DNA of 64,000 nucleotides from Ilyomonas sp965199845 (GCA_965199845.1 CBDATZ010000042.1:558001-622000), one strand, 5' to 3'. Shown: positions 43,976-53,432, counted from the first letter of the stretch. Notes: generated by a model not told the origin, from the sequence alone. Translations and numbers: made by a program.

Positions 43976-45218
43976 ATTCGACCAACTTGCTCATTTCTCC
44001 GATTGTTTTTGCAGCCAGCCAGCCGCTTGTCCAGGCATGTTGAAAATTAAAGCCACCGGTTACGCCATCGACATCTATAATTTCCCCGGCGAAAAACAAC
44101 TTTGGTATTTTTCGGCTCTGCATTGTATTGGGTTCAATTTCAGATATATTGATTCCGCCACAGGTTACAAATTCTTCTTTAAAAGTTGTTTTACCTGCAA
44201 TCGTAAATGGTTGCGCCGTAAGTAACTGAATCAATTTATTACGACTTTTTGCATTGATATTCAGCCATTTTATATCAGTAGAAACATCAGCTTGCTGCAA
44301 AAAATATTGCCACAAACGCGATGGCAAACCAAACGGATTTTTATTTTGTAAATATTGCGAGGAAAAGGTTTGTTGTAACGATTGCCAATCTTCCCGTAAC
44401 GTTTGTTCCGTATAAATCGGAATCCAATTTATTAAAATAGAAAAATGATATTGTTTATCTGATAATTCGCGCGCACCCCAGGCAGATAATTTCAAAACCG
44501 ACGGTCCGCTCAATCCCCAATGCGTAATTAACAGAGGTCCTTGCTGAGACAATTTAGTGCCGGTTATTTTAACCAATGCATTCTCTACGCTTACACCCAT
44601 CAATTGTGTAACCGGGTTATTTGGTATGTTGAAAGTAAACAGAGAAGGAACAGGAGATTGAATGGTATGACCTAATAATGAAAGCCAGCTAAACTGTTCA
44701 GGTTTTGGAAAGCCGCCACAGGCAATACATAAGAAATTTGCCTGGTATTGTCTGCCGTTGGCCGAATCAATTATAAACTTATCAGGTGATTGATGGATAA
44801 CCTTTACATCTGCATTCATTATGATTTCAACATTGTAAGTATTTGCTTCGCGAATCAAACAATCAATAATCGTTTGCGATGAATTGGTTACCGGAAACAT
44901 TCTGCCATCGGCTTCCGACTTAACTTTTACACCACGTTCTTCAAACCAGTTGATTGTGTCTTTTGTATTGAATTGATAAAATGCTTTTTTCAGAAAATTG
45001 GTTCCGCGTGGATATTTGGAAATCAATTGAGGGACTTCAAAACAGTTGTGAGTCACGTTACATCGTCCGCCGCCGCTAACTTTTACTTTACTCAAAAGTT
45101 TACTGGTCTTTTCAAGAATTATAACTTGCAGCGAAGGATTATTTTTAGCCGCATTCACCGCGCAAAAGAAACCGGCTGCACCGCCACCAATTACAACCAG
45201 CGTTTTTTCTTTCATCAC
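43974..45218 (-). CDS. NAD(P)/FAD-dependent oxidoreductase, BaiN/HI0933 family
   Basis: A 414-residue flavoprotein. VVIGGGAAGFFCAVNAAKN is the FAD dinucleotide site, followed by LLSKVKVSGGGRCNVTHN, the family signature. ACGGFPKPEQFSWL lies mid-protein, and the C-terminal FAGEIIDVDGVTGGFNFQHAW closes the FAD site. The substrate in this family is mostly unknown. It lies downstream of map on the same strand, 50 bases away, where Bacteroidota usually have infA. Confidence 0.93.
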   Translation of the reverse strand: MMKEKTLVVIGGGAAGFFCAVNAAKNNPSLQVIILEKTSKLLSKVKVSGGGRCNVTHNCFEVPQLISKYPRGTNFLKKAFYQFNTKDTINWFEERGVKVKSEADGRMFPVTNSSQTIIDCLIREANTYNVEIIMNADVKVIHQSPDKFIIDSANGRQYQANFLCIACGGFPKPEQFSWLSLLGHTIQSPVPSLFTFNIPNNPVTQLMGVSVENALVKITGTKLSQQGPLLITHWGLSGPSVLKLSAWGARELSDKQYHFSILINWIPIYTEQTLREDWQSLQQTFSSQYLQNKNPFGLPSRLWQYFLQQADVSTDIKWLNINAKSRNKLIQLLTAQPFTIAGKTTFKEEFVTCGGINISEIEPNTMQSRKIPKLFFAGEIIDVDGVTGGFNFQHAWTSGWLAAKTIGEMSKLVE

Positions 45219-45268
45219 TTATTAGATCGCTATGAATGCTTAGACTCTTTTCTTCGTGACAAAATAAA

Positions 45269-46087
45269 TTAATAATTTGTATTGAGATTTGGATTGGCTC
45301 TTTCCGCCGCTTCAATAATGCTGTAGTTAGATAATATCAAAGCTTTGTTGCGCTTTATACAAACATCATGTTCAAAATGAACAGACGGTTTTCCGTCGCG
45401 TGTACGAATTGTCCAGCCATCGCTTTCTGTATATACGTCACGCGTTCCCATATTAATCATAGGCTCAATAGCGAGAACCATATTTTCATTTAATTTAGGA
45501 CCGTTGCCGCGCTTTCCATAATTCGGCATTTGCGGATCTTCATGCATACTTCTTCCCAAACCATGACCCACTAATTCGCGAACAACGCCATAGCCATGTT
45601 TACGTTCGGTATAATCTTGTATTGCAAACGCAATATCACCAATACGATTTCCAACAACGGCTTTTTCAATTCCTTTATACAGAGACTCTTTTGTTACACG
45701 AACCAGTTGCAAAACATCTTCGTTAACCTCACCTAAAATAAAAGTATATGCGTGATCGCCATGCCATCCATTTAAAATAACACCTAAATCAATTGAAACA
45801 ACATCGCCTTCTTTTAATGTCGTATTGTTGGGAAAACCATGAACTACAACATCATTTATTGATGCACAAATGTTATGTGGATAACCACGATAATTTTTAA
45901 AAGAAAGAATTGCATTATGGTCTCTGGCAAAGTCGGCGCATAACGAATCAATTTGCATAGTTGTCATGCCTGGCTTTAAAACTTTCGCAACTTCTGTAAG
46001 TGTTTTACTTACCAATTCTGCGCTTTGTTTCATAAGCGCAACTTCCGATTCTGTTTTGTAAAAAATCATGTTTTTAGTATGACTCAT
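45269..46087 (-). CDS. map: Methionine aminopeptidase, type I
   Basis: A 272-residue enzyme that removes the initiator Met. Metal ligands are visible in SIDLGVILNG, WHGDHAYTF, GHGLGRSMHEDP, EPMINMG and VHFEHDVCI. The first 7 residues (MSHTKNM) may be extra, as family members often begin MI(F/Y)YKTESEI. It is preceded by a terminator-like hairpin after secY, so expression may be partly independent. Confidence 0.95.
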   Translation of the reverse strand: MSHTKNMIFYKTESEVALMKQSAELVSKTLTEVAKVLKPGMTTMQIDSLCADFARDHNAILSFKNYRGYPHNICASINDVVVHGFPNNTTLKEGDVVSIDLGVILNGWHGDHAYTFILGEVNEDVLQLVRVTKESLYKGIEKAVVGNRIGDIAFAIQDYTERKHGYGVVRELVGHGLGRSMHEDPQMPNYGKRGNGPKLNENMVLAIEPMINMGTRDVYTESDGWTIRTRDGKPSVHFEHDVCIKRNKALILSNYSIIEAAERANPNLNTNY

Positions 46088-46103
46088 TCTTGTTTTATAA
46101 TGA

Positions 46104-46138
46104 TAAAAAAACCTGTCAGATTTTCTCTAACAGGTTTT
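46104..46138 (-). terminator. Hairpin terminator between secY and map
   Basis: On the minus strand AAAACCTGTTAGA and TCTGACAGGTTTT form a 13-bp stem (one wobble) around GAAAA, with three further T. Confidence 0.8.
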
Positions 46139-46160
46139 GGTTTATTTCAATTTAATGTGA

Positions 46161-47516
46161 TTAATAACCACTTACCGGTGCGGTTGTTTGTCTTCCCTGC
46201 AGGCGGCCGCCTTTCATTAAACCATCATATTGCCGCATTAAAAGATGCGTTTCAATTTGCTGTAATGTATCTAAGATAACACCAACCATGATAAGTAATG
46301 ATGTACCGCCAAAGAAAGTGCTAAACTGTTGGGTAACGCCTAACCGTTGAGCAAAGCCTGGTAGGATACCAACCAATGCTAAAAAGATAGCACCTGGAAA
46401 AGTAATTCTGTCCATAATAGCGCCTATATAATCTGCCGTTGGCTGCCCTGGTTTTACACCCGGAATAAATCCGTTGTTACGCTTCAAATCTTCACTCATT
46501 TGCTTTGGATTGAAAATTAAAGCTGTATATAAGAAGGTAAAAGCAATTACCATTACTGAGTAAATTATCATATACCAGGCATTGCTATGGTCGCTAAATA
46601 CTTTTACAATTCCTCCTTTAGTAGCGTCCTGAATGTTGGTAAATGAAACTAAGGTTGGTAAAAACATAATCGCCTGCGCAAATATGATAGGCATTACACC
46701 GGCGCTGTTCACCTTTAAGGGTAAGAATTGACGGGCACCACCATATTGGCGATTGCCTACAATTTGCTTAGCATAATTTACCGGTACTTTACGAATACCT
46801 TGTACCAGGATAATTAATCCCATGATAATCGCAATCAAGATGGCAATTTCAACTAAAAAGATTAATAAACCGCCGCCGCCTTTCGCTTGTTTAGCATCGA
46901 ATTCCTGAATCAAAGCCTGTGGTAATCTACCCAAAATACCAACCATGATAATGATAGAAGTACCGTTACCCAAACCTTTATCCTGGATTTTTTCACCCAG
47001 CCACATTACGAACAATGTACCAGCCGTAAGAGTAATAATGGTTGATGCTAAAAAATAAGGAGTATAAGATGGTATTAAGGCTTCTGCATAACCTGGCGTC
47101 TTTAAATATTGCACATAGGCCGCTGACTGAAAAAGTGTTACAATCACAGTCAGATAACGTGTCCATTGATTGATTTTTTTTCTGCCGCTTTCGCCTTCTT
47201 TTTGAATTTTCTGCAGTTGTGGAATTAATATCGTTGCCAGCTGCATGAAGATAGAAGCTGATATATACGGCATAACTCCTAATGCAAGAATAGAAGCATG
47301 AGAAAACCCGCCACCTGCAAAACTATCAAACAAACCCAATAAGCCATTGCTTTGCGATTTGTTTGCCGCATTCTGAATGGTAACTGGATTTAAACCAGGC
47401 AAAATAATGGCATTACCTAAGCGGTAAGTAAAAATTAAAGCAAGCGTTACAATAATTTTTGTACGTAGCTCCTCAATTGTCCAAATGTTCTTTAGTGTCT
47501 GTACAAACTTTTTCAC
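46161..47516 (-). CDS. secY: Protein translocase subunit SecY
   Basis: A 451-residue channel subunit of the Sec translocon with ten membrane segments. The opening KKFVQTLKNIWTIEELRTKI, the PYISASIFMQLATILIPQL segment and the loop REQ-like RRQ-equivalent QRLGVTQQFSTFFGGTSLLI fit SecY. The C terminus YDGLMKGGRLQGRQTT is the typical Bacteroidota end. It lies after rplO in the spc part of the cluster, as usual. Confidence 0.97.
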   Translation of the reverse strand: MKKFVQTLKNIWTIEELRTKIIVTLALIFTYRLGNAIILPGLNPVTIQNAANKSQSNGLLGLFDSFAGGGFSHASILALGVMPYISASIFMQLATILIPQLQKIQKEGESGRKKINQWTRYLTVIVTLFQSAAYVQYLKTPGYAEALIPSYTPYFLASTIITLTAGTLFVMWLGEKIQDKGLGNGTSIIIMVGILGRLPQALIQEFDAKQAKGGGGLLIFLVEIAILIAIIMGLIILVQGIRKVPVNYAKQIVGNRQYGGARQFLPLKVNSAGVMPIIFAQAIMFLPTLVSFTNIQDATKGGIVKVFSDHSNAWYMIIYSVMVIAFTFLYTALIFNPKQMSEDLKRNNGFIPGVKPGQPTADYIGAIMDRITFPGAIFLALVGILPGFAQRLGVTQQFSTFFGGTSLLIMVGVILDTLQQIETHLLMRQYDGLMKGGRLQGRQTTAPVSGY

Positions 47517-47555
47517 GAAATCGAATGTGTTGTGTAGTGTAATTTCTGTAAGCCA

Positions 47556-47585
47556 AAAAACGCATCGCTAATGGATGCGTTTCGC
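47556..47585 (-). terminator. Hairpin between rplO and secY
   Basis: On the minus strand AAACGCATC and GATGCGTTT pair around a 7-base loop and end in a run of T. It could act as a terminator or attenuator ahead of secY. Confidence 0.7.
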
Positions 47586-47599
47586 AAATATCGGGAAAA

Positions 47600-48049
47600 T
47601 TATTTTATAATTTCAACACTTCCTCCGGCAGTTTCTACTGCGGTCTTTGCTTTTTCACTGATAGCGTTTACTTTGAAAGTTAAATTTGCTTTCAGTTCGC
47701 CCGTGCCTAATATTTTTACTTTATCTGTTTTACTAATTAGGCCATTGATATAAAGGTTTTCAACTGAAACTTCAGTAAAGCCATATTTTTCTGTAATTGA
47801 ATCTAACTGACCCAAATTGAATACTTTAAATTCAACTCTATTATTGTTTTTGAAACCACGTTTTGGAATACGACGCTGAATTGGCATCTGACCGCCTTCG
47901 TGAGCGTTCTTGCGCTGGTAACCAGCACGACTTTGACCACCTTTGTTACCTTTTGTAGATGTTCCGCCTTTACCACTGGCTTCACCACGACCTAAACGCT
48001 TTTCTTTGTGGGTAGAACCTTCTGCTGGTTTTAATGAATGTAATTTCAT
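47600..48049 (-). CDS. rplO: 50S ribosomal protein L15
   Basis: 149 residues. MKLHSLKPAEGSTHKEKRLGRG, then GKGGTSTKGNKGGQSRAGY with the Gly-rich N-terminal extension that enters the large subunit. It ends in VETAGGSVEII as usual. Next in order after rpmD, with an AT-rich spacer of about 100 bases. Confidence 0.98.
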   Translation of the reverse strand: MKLHSLKPAEGSTHKEKRLGRGEASGKGGTSTKGNKGGQSRAGYQRKNAHEGGQMPIQRRIPKRGFKNNNRVEFKVFNLGQLDSITEKYGFTEVSVENLYINGLISKTDKVKILGTGELKANLTFKVNAISEKAKTAVETAGGSVEIIK

Positions 48050-48152
48050 TGTTTATTTGATTTTGAACTTAACGGGGAATCGCCCCTCGCTTTTTTTATT
48101 ATGATTTATAAATTATTTACACCGTTTAGAACTCATAATTTATGTCTGAAAA

Positions 48153-48335
48153 TTATCCTAACTCTTCTACTGTTACGAGATGATTAACTTTAGTAACCAT
48201 TCCCAAAATCTGCGGTGTAGCTTCTACCTCTTTGGTTGCATTCAGTTTCTTTAAACCTAAGGCTAATAAAGTTTTTTTCTGACGTTCAGAACGATCAATA
48301 CCGCTTTTTATTTGTGTGATTTTAATCTTTGCCAT
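48153..48335 (-). CDS. rpmD: 50S ribosomal protein L30
   Basis: 60 residues: KIKITQIKSGIDRSERQKKTL and a C-terminal VTVEEL. Normal size for bacterial L30; it sits between rpsE and rplO. Confidence 0.96.
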   Translation of the reverse strand: MAKIKITQIKSGIDRSERQKKTLLALGLKKLNATKEVEATPQILGMVTKVNHLVTVEELG

Positions 48336-48382
48336 AGTTGTTATCCAAAAAGATATTTATAAAATGAACAAATGAATTACAA

Positions 48383-48904
48383 TTATCCGTTGAATACTTT
48401 CTTCAACTGGATATTGCGGTTCTTAGCTATTTCAATAGGTTCACGTAACAAAGAAAGAGCTTTTAAAGTTGCTTTTACCACGTTATGAGGATTTGCAGAA
48501 CCCAGACTTTTTGCTAATACATCCGTAATACCTGCACTTTCCAATACAGCACGCATACTACCACCGGCAATTACACCTGTACCATGTGCGGCTGGTTTAA
48601 TTAAAACCTTCGCAGCACCTTCTTTTGCTAACTGATCATGAGGTATCGTTCCATGCATAACAGGAACTTTCACCAAATTCTTTTTAGCATCTTCAATGCC
48701 TTTGGTAATCGCTTCCTGTACTTCTTTAGCTTTACCTAAACCTTGACCAACAACACCGCTCTCGTTGCCGACAACAACCAAAGCGGAGAAACTGAAAGTA
48801 CGTCCACCTTTTGTCGTTTTCACTACGCGATTGATAGAAACTACTTTTTCTTTTAGTTCTACTTCTCCGCCAGCTTTTACTTTATTTGAAACTACGTTTG
48901 ACAT
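48383..48904 (-). CDS. rpsE: 30S ribosomal protein S5
   Basis: 173 residues. LKEKVVSINRVVKTTKGGRTFSF is the double-stranded RNA-binding domain, then GVVGQGLGKAKEVQEA and PAAHGTGVIAGGSMRAVLE of the C-terminal domain. The S5 role is in decoding fidelity. An AT-rich repeat spacer separates it from rplR. Confidence 0.98.
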   Translation of the reverse strand: MSNVVSNKVKAGGEVELKEKVVSINRVVKTTKGGRTFSFSALVVVGNESGVVGQGLGKAKEVQEAITKGIEDAKKNLVKVPVMHGTIPHDQLAKEGAAKVLIKPAAHGTGVIAGGSMRAVLESAGITDVLAKSLGSANPHNVVKATLKALSLLREPIEIAKNRNIQLKKVFNG

Positions 48905-48970
48905 CTTTATAATTATGAGTTATGACTTGTGAATTACGAACTAATCATTCATAATTCATCATTCATTATT

Positions 48971-49324
48971 TTAGAATTGTAAGCCGCCTTCTCTTGCACC
49001 ATCTGCAGCCGCTTTTATACGACCATGATACAAATAACCGCTTCTGTCGAAAACAACAATGCTTACACCTAACTCAACAGCTTTACGAGCTATTGCAGTA
49101 CCAGCTAATTTTGCTTTCTCTGATTTGTTTCCGCTTTGTGCTTCGATGTCTTTATCTTTCGATGAAGCACCGGTAATTGTTTTACCACTCTCATCATCAA
49201 TTAACTGAAGATAAATTGCGGTATTGCTACGGAATACAGATAAGCGAGGCTTCTGTGCTGTGCCGGAAACTCTTTTGCGGGTTCTGTAACGTATTTTTTG
49301 TCTTCTTAAACCTTTTGTATTCAT
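48971..49324 (-). CDS. rplR: 50S ribosomal protein L18
   Basis: 117 residues binding 5S rRNA: RQKIRYRTRKRVSGTAQKPRL, VFRSNTAIYLQLIDD and the end VVFDRSGYLYHGRIKAAADGA with GAREGGLQF. Size and position are normal. Confidence 0.98.
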   Translation of the reverse strand: MNTKGLRRQKIRYRTRKRVSGTAQKPRLSVFRSNTAIYLQLIDDESGKTITGASSKDKDIEAQSGNKSEKAKLAGTAIARKAVELGVSIVVFDRSGYLYHGRIKAAADGAREGGLQF

Positions 49325-49383
49325 TGTTCTTATTTATGACTTCCTGATACTGCCAGGAAATGAATATGTAAATGAGATGATGA

Positions 49384-49938
49384 TTATTTACCAGCGGCTT
49401 TACCTGCTTTGCGGCGAACCACTTCATCAGAATATTTAACACCTTTACCTTTGTATGGTTCAGGCTTACGAAGGCTGCGCAATTTAGCAGCTACCTGCCC
49501 GATTAACTGCTTATCAATTCCTTCTAAATAAATTTTTGGATTTTGACCTTTCAACGTTTCAGTTGAAACCTTTAATTCTTTAGGAATTTCAAAAATGATG
49601 TTATGAGAATAACCCAAAGAAAGATCTAATGTATTTCCCTGATTAGCGGCTTTGTAACCTACACCTACCAATTCAAGATTCTTCTTATAACCATCCGTTA
49701 CACCTTTTACAAGGTTCGCAACCAATGAACGATATAAACCATGCATCGCCCTGTGGCGAATCTGGTCTGTAGCACGGGTTAAATTGACTTCATTATCTTT
49801 TACTTCAACAGAAATATCTCTGTCCACGGGTTGCTTTAATTCACCTTTTGGTCCTTTTACACTTACTATATTATCGCTGCCGACATTTACAGTAACGCCT
49901 TTTGGTAAAGCAATCGCTTGTTTTCCTATACGTGACAT
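49384..49938 (-). CDS. rplF: 50S ribosomal protein L6
   Basis: 184 residues. SRIGKQAIALPKGVTV and the second-repeat motif YKAANQGNTLDLSLGYSH are typical; it ends PEPYKGKGVKYSDEVVRRK. Normal length and order. Confidence 0.98.
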   Translation of the reverse strand: MSRIGKQAIALPKGVTVNVGSDNIVSVKGPKGELKQPVDRDISVEVKDNEVNLTRATDQIRHRAMHGLYRSLVANLVKGVTDGYKKNLELVGVGYKAANQGNTLDLSLGYSHNIIFEIPKELKVSTETLKGQNPKIYLEGIDKQLIGQVAAKLRSLRKPEPYKGKGVKYSDEVVRRKAGKAAGK

Positions 49939-50079
49939 AAATTCAATTTGAGAATTAAAAAAATTTAGTTGGTAATGTAGTTCACTTGTTTTTCAGTTAC
50001 CGTATAGAAAACTTAGATTACAACTGAACTTTATAAATTTGAAAACCATTACTCAGTTTTCAAATTGCCTGTCGGCTAA

Positions 50080-50478
50080 TTATGAAATATAACAAAGAAC
50101 TTCTCCACCTACATTCTGAGACTTGGCTTGTTTATCAGTCATAATACCTTGTGAAGTACTTAAAATAGCGATACCCAAACCATTAATAACACGACGAAAA
50201 TCAGCTGGTTTTGAATACTGACGCAAACCCGGACGGCTGATTCTTTCTAAAGAACGAATAGCCGGTTGTTTTGTAGTAGGATCGTATTTTAAAGCTATTT
50301 TGATTAAGCCTTGTTTGCTGTCATCTTCAAATTTATACTTTAAAATAAAACCTTGCTCGTATAAAATTTCAGTAATACGTTTCTTTAAATTAGACGCAGG
50401 AATCTCAACGATTCTGTGACCGGCTAACTGTGCATTTCTTACACGGGTAAGGAAATCTGCGATAGGATCAGTTACCAT
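50080..50478 (-). CDS. rpsH: 30S ribosomal protein S8
   Basis: 132 residues. TDPIADFLTRVRNAQLAGH opens it, and the C-terminal GLGIAILSTSQGIMTDKQA with VGGEVLCYIS contains the STSQGI signature. S8 binds 16S rRNA and in many bacteria the spc mRNA. Confidence 0.98.
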   Translation of the reverse strand: MVTDPIADFLTRVRNAQLAGHRIVEIPASNLKKRITEILYEQGFILKYKFEDDSKQGLIKIALKYDPTTKQPAIRSLERISRPGLRQYSKPADFRRVINGLGIAILSTSQGIMTDKQAKSQNVGGEVLCYIS

Positions 50479-50547
50479 TATTTTGTATTGATACTTTTAA
50501 TTAAAATTGTGTACTTAAAAACGCTGTGTTTTCAGTTTACTACAGAA

Positions 50548-50817
50548 TTACCAGCTTGCTTTTTTAACGCCGGGAATTTTTCCGTTTAAAGCCATATCAC
50601 GGAAAGTTATGCGTGATAAACCAAAATAACGGATGTAGCCCCTGGGACGACCGGTAAGCTGACAACGGTTTTTTAAACGAACCGGAGAAGCGTTGCGAGG
50701 TAATTTATCTAAACCTGCATAATCATCTGCTTCTTTTAAAGCAGCACGTTTAGCAGCATATTTAGCTACCATTGCTTCACGTTTTCTTTGTCTGGCTTTA
50801 ATTGATTCTTTTGCCAT
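50548..50817 (-). CDS. rpsN: 30S ribosomal protein S14 (zinc-free form)
   Basis: 89 residues. AKESIKARQRKREAM and RNRCQLTGRPRGYIR-type block (KNRCQLTGRPRGYIRYFGLS) lacking the CxxC pairs, so it is the long zinc-independent form. It ends with PGVKKASW. An AT-rich spacer with AATTATGAG-type repeats precedes it. Confidence 0.97.
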   Translation of the reverse strand: MAKESIKARQRKREAMVAKYAAKRAALKEADDYAGLDKLPRNASPVRLKNRCQLTGRPRGYIRYFGLSRITFRDMALNGKIPGVKKASW

Positions 50818-50902
50818 AATCTTTTATAGATTGTTGATTTATAATTTATGAGTTATGAATTACTGCAAAACCGAGATCAAAAATCATAAATCCAAAATAT
50901 CT

Positions 50903-51484
50903 TTATGCTTCCTGAGCTTCTTTCTTCATATTCTTAAAAGGCATACCCAATTCTTTCAGCAACTCGTAAGCTTCCTCATTATTTTGAGCAGTCGTTACAA
51001 AAGTGATATCCATACCTGTAATCTTGTTTACTTTATCAATATCAATTTCAGGAAAAATGATTTGCTCAGTAACACCTAATGTATAATTACCACGACCGTC
51101 GAAAGCTTTATCGCTAATACCTTTGAAGTCACGAACTCGTGGCAACGCTACAGCGATTAAACGATCTAAAAACTCGTACATTCTTTCACCACGTAAAGTA
51201 ACACGTGCGCCAATCGGCATGTCTTTACGAAGTTTAAAGTTTGATATATCTTTTTTGCTTCTTGTTGCAATTGCTTTCTGACCTGTGATATTGCTAAGTT
51301 CATCAACAGCAACATCAACCAGTTTTTTGTCAGCTACGGCGCCGTTTACGCCACGGTTAACGCAAATCTTCTCCAATCTTGGAGTTTGCATAACACTTTT
51401 ATAACCGAATTTTTTTACCAAAGCAGGTATAACTTCTTTTTTATACTTATCTGCTAATCTTGGAGTGTATTTTACAGTACTCAT
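50903..51484 (-). CDS. rplE: 50S ribosomal protein L5
   Basis: 193 residues contacting 5S rRNA. YKKEVIPALVKKFGYKSVMQTP is typical, then TRSKKDISNFKLRKDMPIGA and YTLGVTEQIIFPEIDIDK. Its ATG overlaps the rplX stop in an ATGA context, giving translational coupling. Confidence 0.98.
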   Translation of the reverse strand: MSTVKYTPRLADKYKKEVIPALVKKFGYKSVMQTPRLEKICVNRGVNGAVADKKLVDVAVDELSNITGQKAIATRSKKDISNFKLRKDMPIGARVTLRGERMYEFLDRLIAVALPRVRDFKGISDKAFDGRGNYTLGVTEQIIFPEIDIDKVNKITGMDITFVTTAQNNEEAYELLKELGMPFKNMKKEAQEA

Positions 51485-51822
51485 AATTTAACTGCCTCCC
51501 CTGATTTTTTTAGAATACGAACTAATTTTCCTTCTTCACGTGTGCGCTTTATTTTAGATGGAGCGCCTGTTTTTGCGTCCCACAACATAACATTGCTGAT
51601 ATGAATAGGAGCTTCACGTTTTACAATACCACCTTTTGTGTTTTGTGCAGAAGGTTTTGTGTGTTTCGTAATAATATTAACGCCTTCAACAACTACGCGA
51701 CCTTTGTCGATAATGACTTCTAAAACCTTGCGTGGTTTTTTTAAGTCTTTATCATCGCCGGTAATTACGACTACTTCGTCGCCACGCCTGATGTTGTATT
51801 TCGGTTTAAATCTGTTACTCAT
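51481..51822 (-). CDS. rplX: 50S ribosomal protein L24
   Basis: 113 residues. The KOW motif RRGDEVVVITGDDKDLK is near the start; VEGVNIITKHTKPSAQNTKGG and HISNVMLWD follow. Overlaps rplE by 4 bases. Confidence 0.98.
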   Translation of the reverse strand: MSNRFKPKYNIRRGDEVVVITGDDKDLKKPRKVLEVIIDKGRVVVEGVNIITKHTKPSAQNTKGGIVKREAPIHISNVMLWDAKTGAPSKIKRTREEGKLVRILKKSGEAVKL

Positions 51823-51892
51823 TGTAAATATTTTGCGGAGTAAACCCTTGTTTTATTGTGTTCGCCCCGTAAAAAGGGCGGCAAAAATATGA

Positions 51893-52261
51893 CTATAATA
51901 CTTCCGGTGCAAGTGAAATTATCTTCATGTAACCTTTATCACGAAGTTCTCTTGCTACAGGTCCAAATATGCGTGTGCCACGAGGCTCGTCTGCATTATT
52001 CAATAACACAACAGCATTATCATCAAAACGGATATAAGAACCGTCTTTACGACGAAGTTTATTAGTAGTACGAACAATAACAGCTTTCGATACAGTACCT
52101 TTTTTAACGCCACCGGCAGGCAAAGCATCTTTAACGGTTACTACAATCTTATCGCCTATTTTAGCGTAATCCTGACCGGAATTGCCTAACACCCTAATGC
52201 AAAGAACTTCTTTTGCACCGCTATTGTCAGCTACGTTTAACCTGCTTTCTTGCTGAATCAT
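51893..52261 (-). CDS. rplN: 50S ribosomal protein L14
   Basis: 122 residues from the ATG of MIQQESRLNVADNSGAKEV, the universal L14 start. A longer frame reaching 52348 adds 29 residues encoded by a repeat-like spacer and is not used. It also has SGQDYAKIGDKIVVTVKDA and FDDNAVVLLN, and ends KIISLAPEVL. Confidence 0.98.
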   Translation of the reverse strand: MIQQESRLNVADNSGAKEVLCIRVLGNSGQDYAKIGDKIVVTVKDALPAGGVKKGTVSKAVIVRTTNKLRRKDGSYIRFDDNAVVLLNNADEPRGTRIFGPVARELRDKGYMKIISLAPEVL

Positions 52262-52351
52262 TTTGTTGAGCTTTGAGCTGTCAGCCATCAGCTGCCAGCA
52301 ATGAATTTTATTATAAATAAAACTTTTTGTTGCTTTTGGTGTAGCCAAAAG

Positions 52352-52621
52352 CTATTTAGCTTTCTCAATCACTTCAACAAGTCTCCAGCGTTTTGTTTTG
52401 CTGAGAGGACGAGTTTCCATAATCTTCACTATATCACCGATAGTACACTCATTCTTTTCATCATGAGCATGAAACTTAGCGGTCTTGTTTAAGAATTTAC
52501 CATAAATAGGATGTTTTACTTTTCTTTCAACAGCCACTGTAATGGTTTTTTCCATTTTGTTGCTGCTGACAACCCCTATTCTTGTTTTACGTAAATTTCT
52601 TTCTTCAGCTGTTATAGCCAT
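52352..52621 (-). CDS. rpsQ: 30S ribosomal protein S17
   Basis: 89 residues. RKTRIGVVSSNKMEKTITV and YGKFLNKTAKFHAHDEKNE are the S17 blocks, then IMETRPLSKTKRWRLVEVIEKA. Normal order after rpmC. Confidence 0.98.
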   Translation of the reverse strand: MAITAEERNLRKTRIGVVSSNKMEKTITVAVERKVKHPIYGKFLNKTAKFHAHDEKNECTIGDIVKIMETRPLSKTKRWRLVEVIEKAK

Positions 52622-52672
52622 TTGTTTAACTTTTATGCTCTAAGAGCAGTTGTGTATAATTAAAGGCGTTTG

Positions 52673-52885
52673 CTACGCCTGTAAAGTTCTGTGCTTAATT
52701 TCAGTCTTGATTCTTGCAATGTCTTTTCTCAGATTACGAATTGTCATTGGATTTTCCAACGGAGAAATTGCATGTGCAAACTCAAGTTTTTTTAAACGAA
52801 CGATGTCTTCGCTCACGCGAGCCTGCAAATCTGCTTCGCTGAAATCTTTCAGGTTTTTGTTAAATTCGTATTTTTTATTAGCCAT
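52673..52885 (-). CDS. rpmC: 50S ribosomal protein L29
   Basis: 70 residues: FNKNLKDFSEADLQARVSED and NPMTIRNLRKDIARIKTEI. Two-helix L29; adjacent to rplP by 34 bases. Confidence 0.96.
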   Translation of the reverse strand: MANKKYEFNKNLKDFSEADLQARVSEDIVRLKKLEFAHAISPLENPMTIRNLRKDIARIKTEIKHRTLQA

Positions 52886-52919
52886 TGTATTTTGTTTTAT
52901 TGATAAAAGAATACAGGGA

Positions 52920-53339
52920 CTAAGCCTGAAGGTCTCTTCTGATTATAAACTTTGTTTTGATAGGAAGCTTCTGGGAAGCTAAATGCATAGCATCTTTTGC
53001 AGTTTCCATAGATACACCGTCACATTCAAAAATGATACGTCCCGGTTCAACTACGGCAGCCCAGAATTCAGGATTACCTTTACCTTTACCCATACGTACT
53101 TCTTGTGGCTTACGTGTTATTGGTTTATCAGGAAAAATTCTGATCCAGACATTTCCTTCACGTTTCATAGCACGGGTTAATGCCTGGCGCGCAGCTTCTA
53201 TCTGGCGGTTATTTAACCAAATCGGTTCTTCTGCTTTTAAAGCATAAGAGCCAAATGATATGCTAGTGCCTCTTTTAGCCACATTGCGAATGCGACCTTT
53301 CTGTGCTTTTCTATGTTTACTTCTTTTCGGCTGTAACAT
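52920..53339 (-). CDS. rplP: 50S ribosomal protein L16
   Basis: 139 residues. MLQPKRSKHRKAQKGR, then SFGSYALKAEEPIWLNNRQIE and RMGKGKGNPEFWAAVVEPGR, all conserved. It ends KTKFIIRRDLQA, a little longer than the E. coli protein. Confidence 0.98.
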   Translation of the reverse strand: MLQPKRSKHRKAQKGRIRNVAKRGTSISFGSYALKAEEPIWLNNRQIEAARQALTRAMKREGNVWIRIFPDKPITRKPQEVRMGKGKGNPEFWAAVVEPGRIIFECDGVSMETAKDAMHLASQKLPIKTKFIIRRDLQA

Positions 53340-53432
53340 GTCTAACTTTTTTTGTTACCGGTTACCGGTTGCCCGTTACCAGTGATTCGTTATTGAGAAC
53401 CGGAAACCAGTGCCTGGAAACCGGCGACTTAT
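53340..53432. repeat. Degenerate ACCGGTTACC-type repeat tract in the rpsC-rplP spacer
   Basis: The plus strand reads GTTACCGGTTACCGGTTGCC, then CGTTACCAG, GAACCGGAAACCAG and GGAAACCGGCGAC, i.e. degenerate tandem-like units of GGTTACC/GGAAACC. No coding role; it fills most of the spacer. Confidence 0.7.

Noticed and set aside
52262..52348. 29-residue N-terminal extension of L14
   Set aside because: L14 proteins start MIQxxSxLxVADNSG; the extension is translated from a repeat-like spacer.
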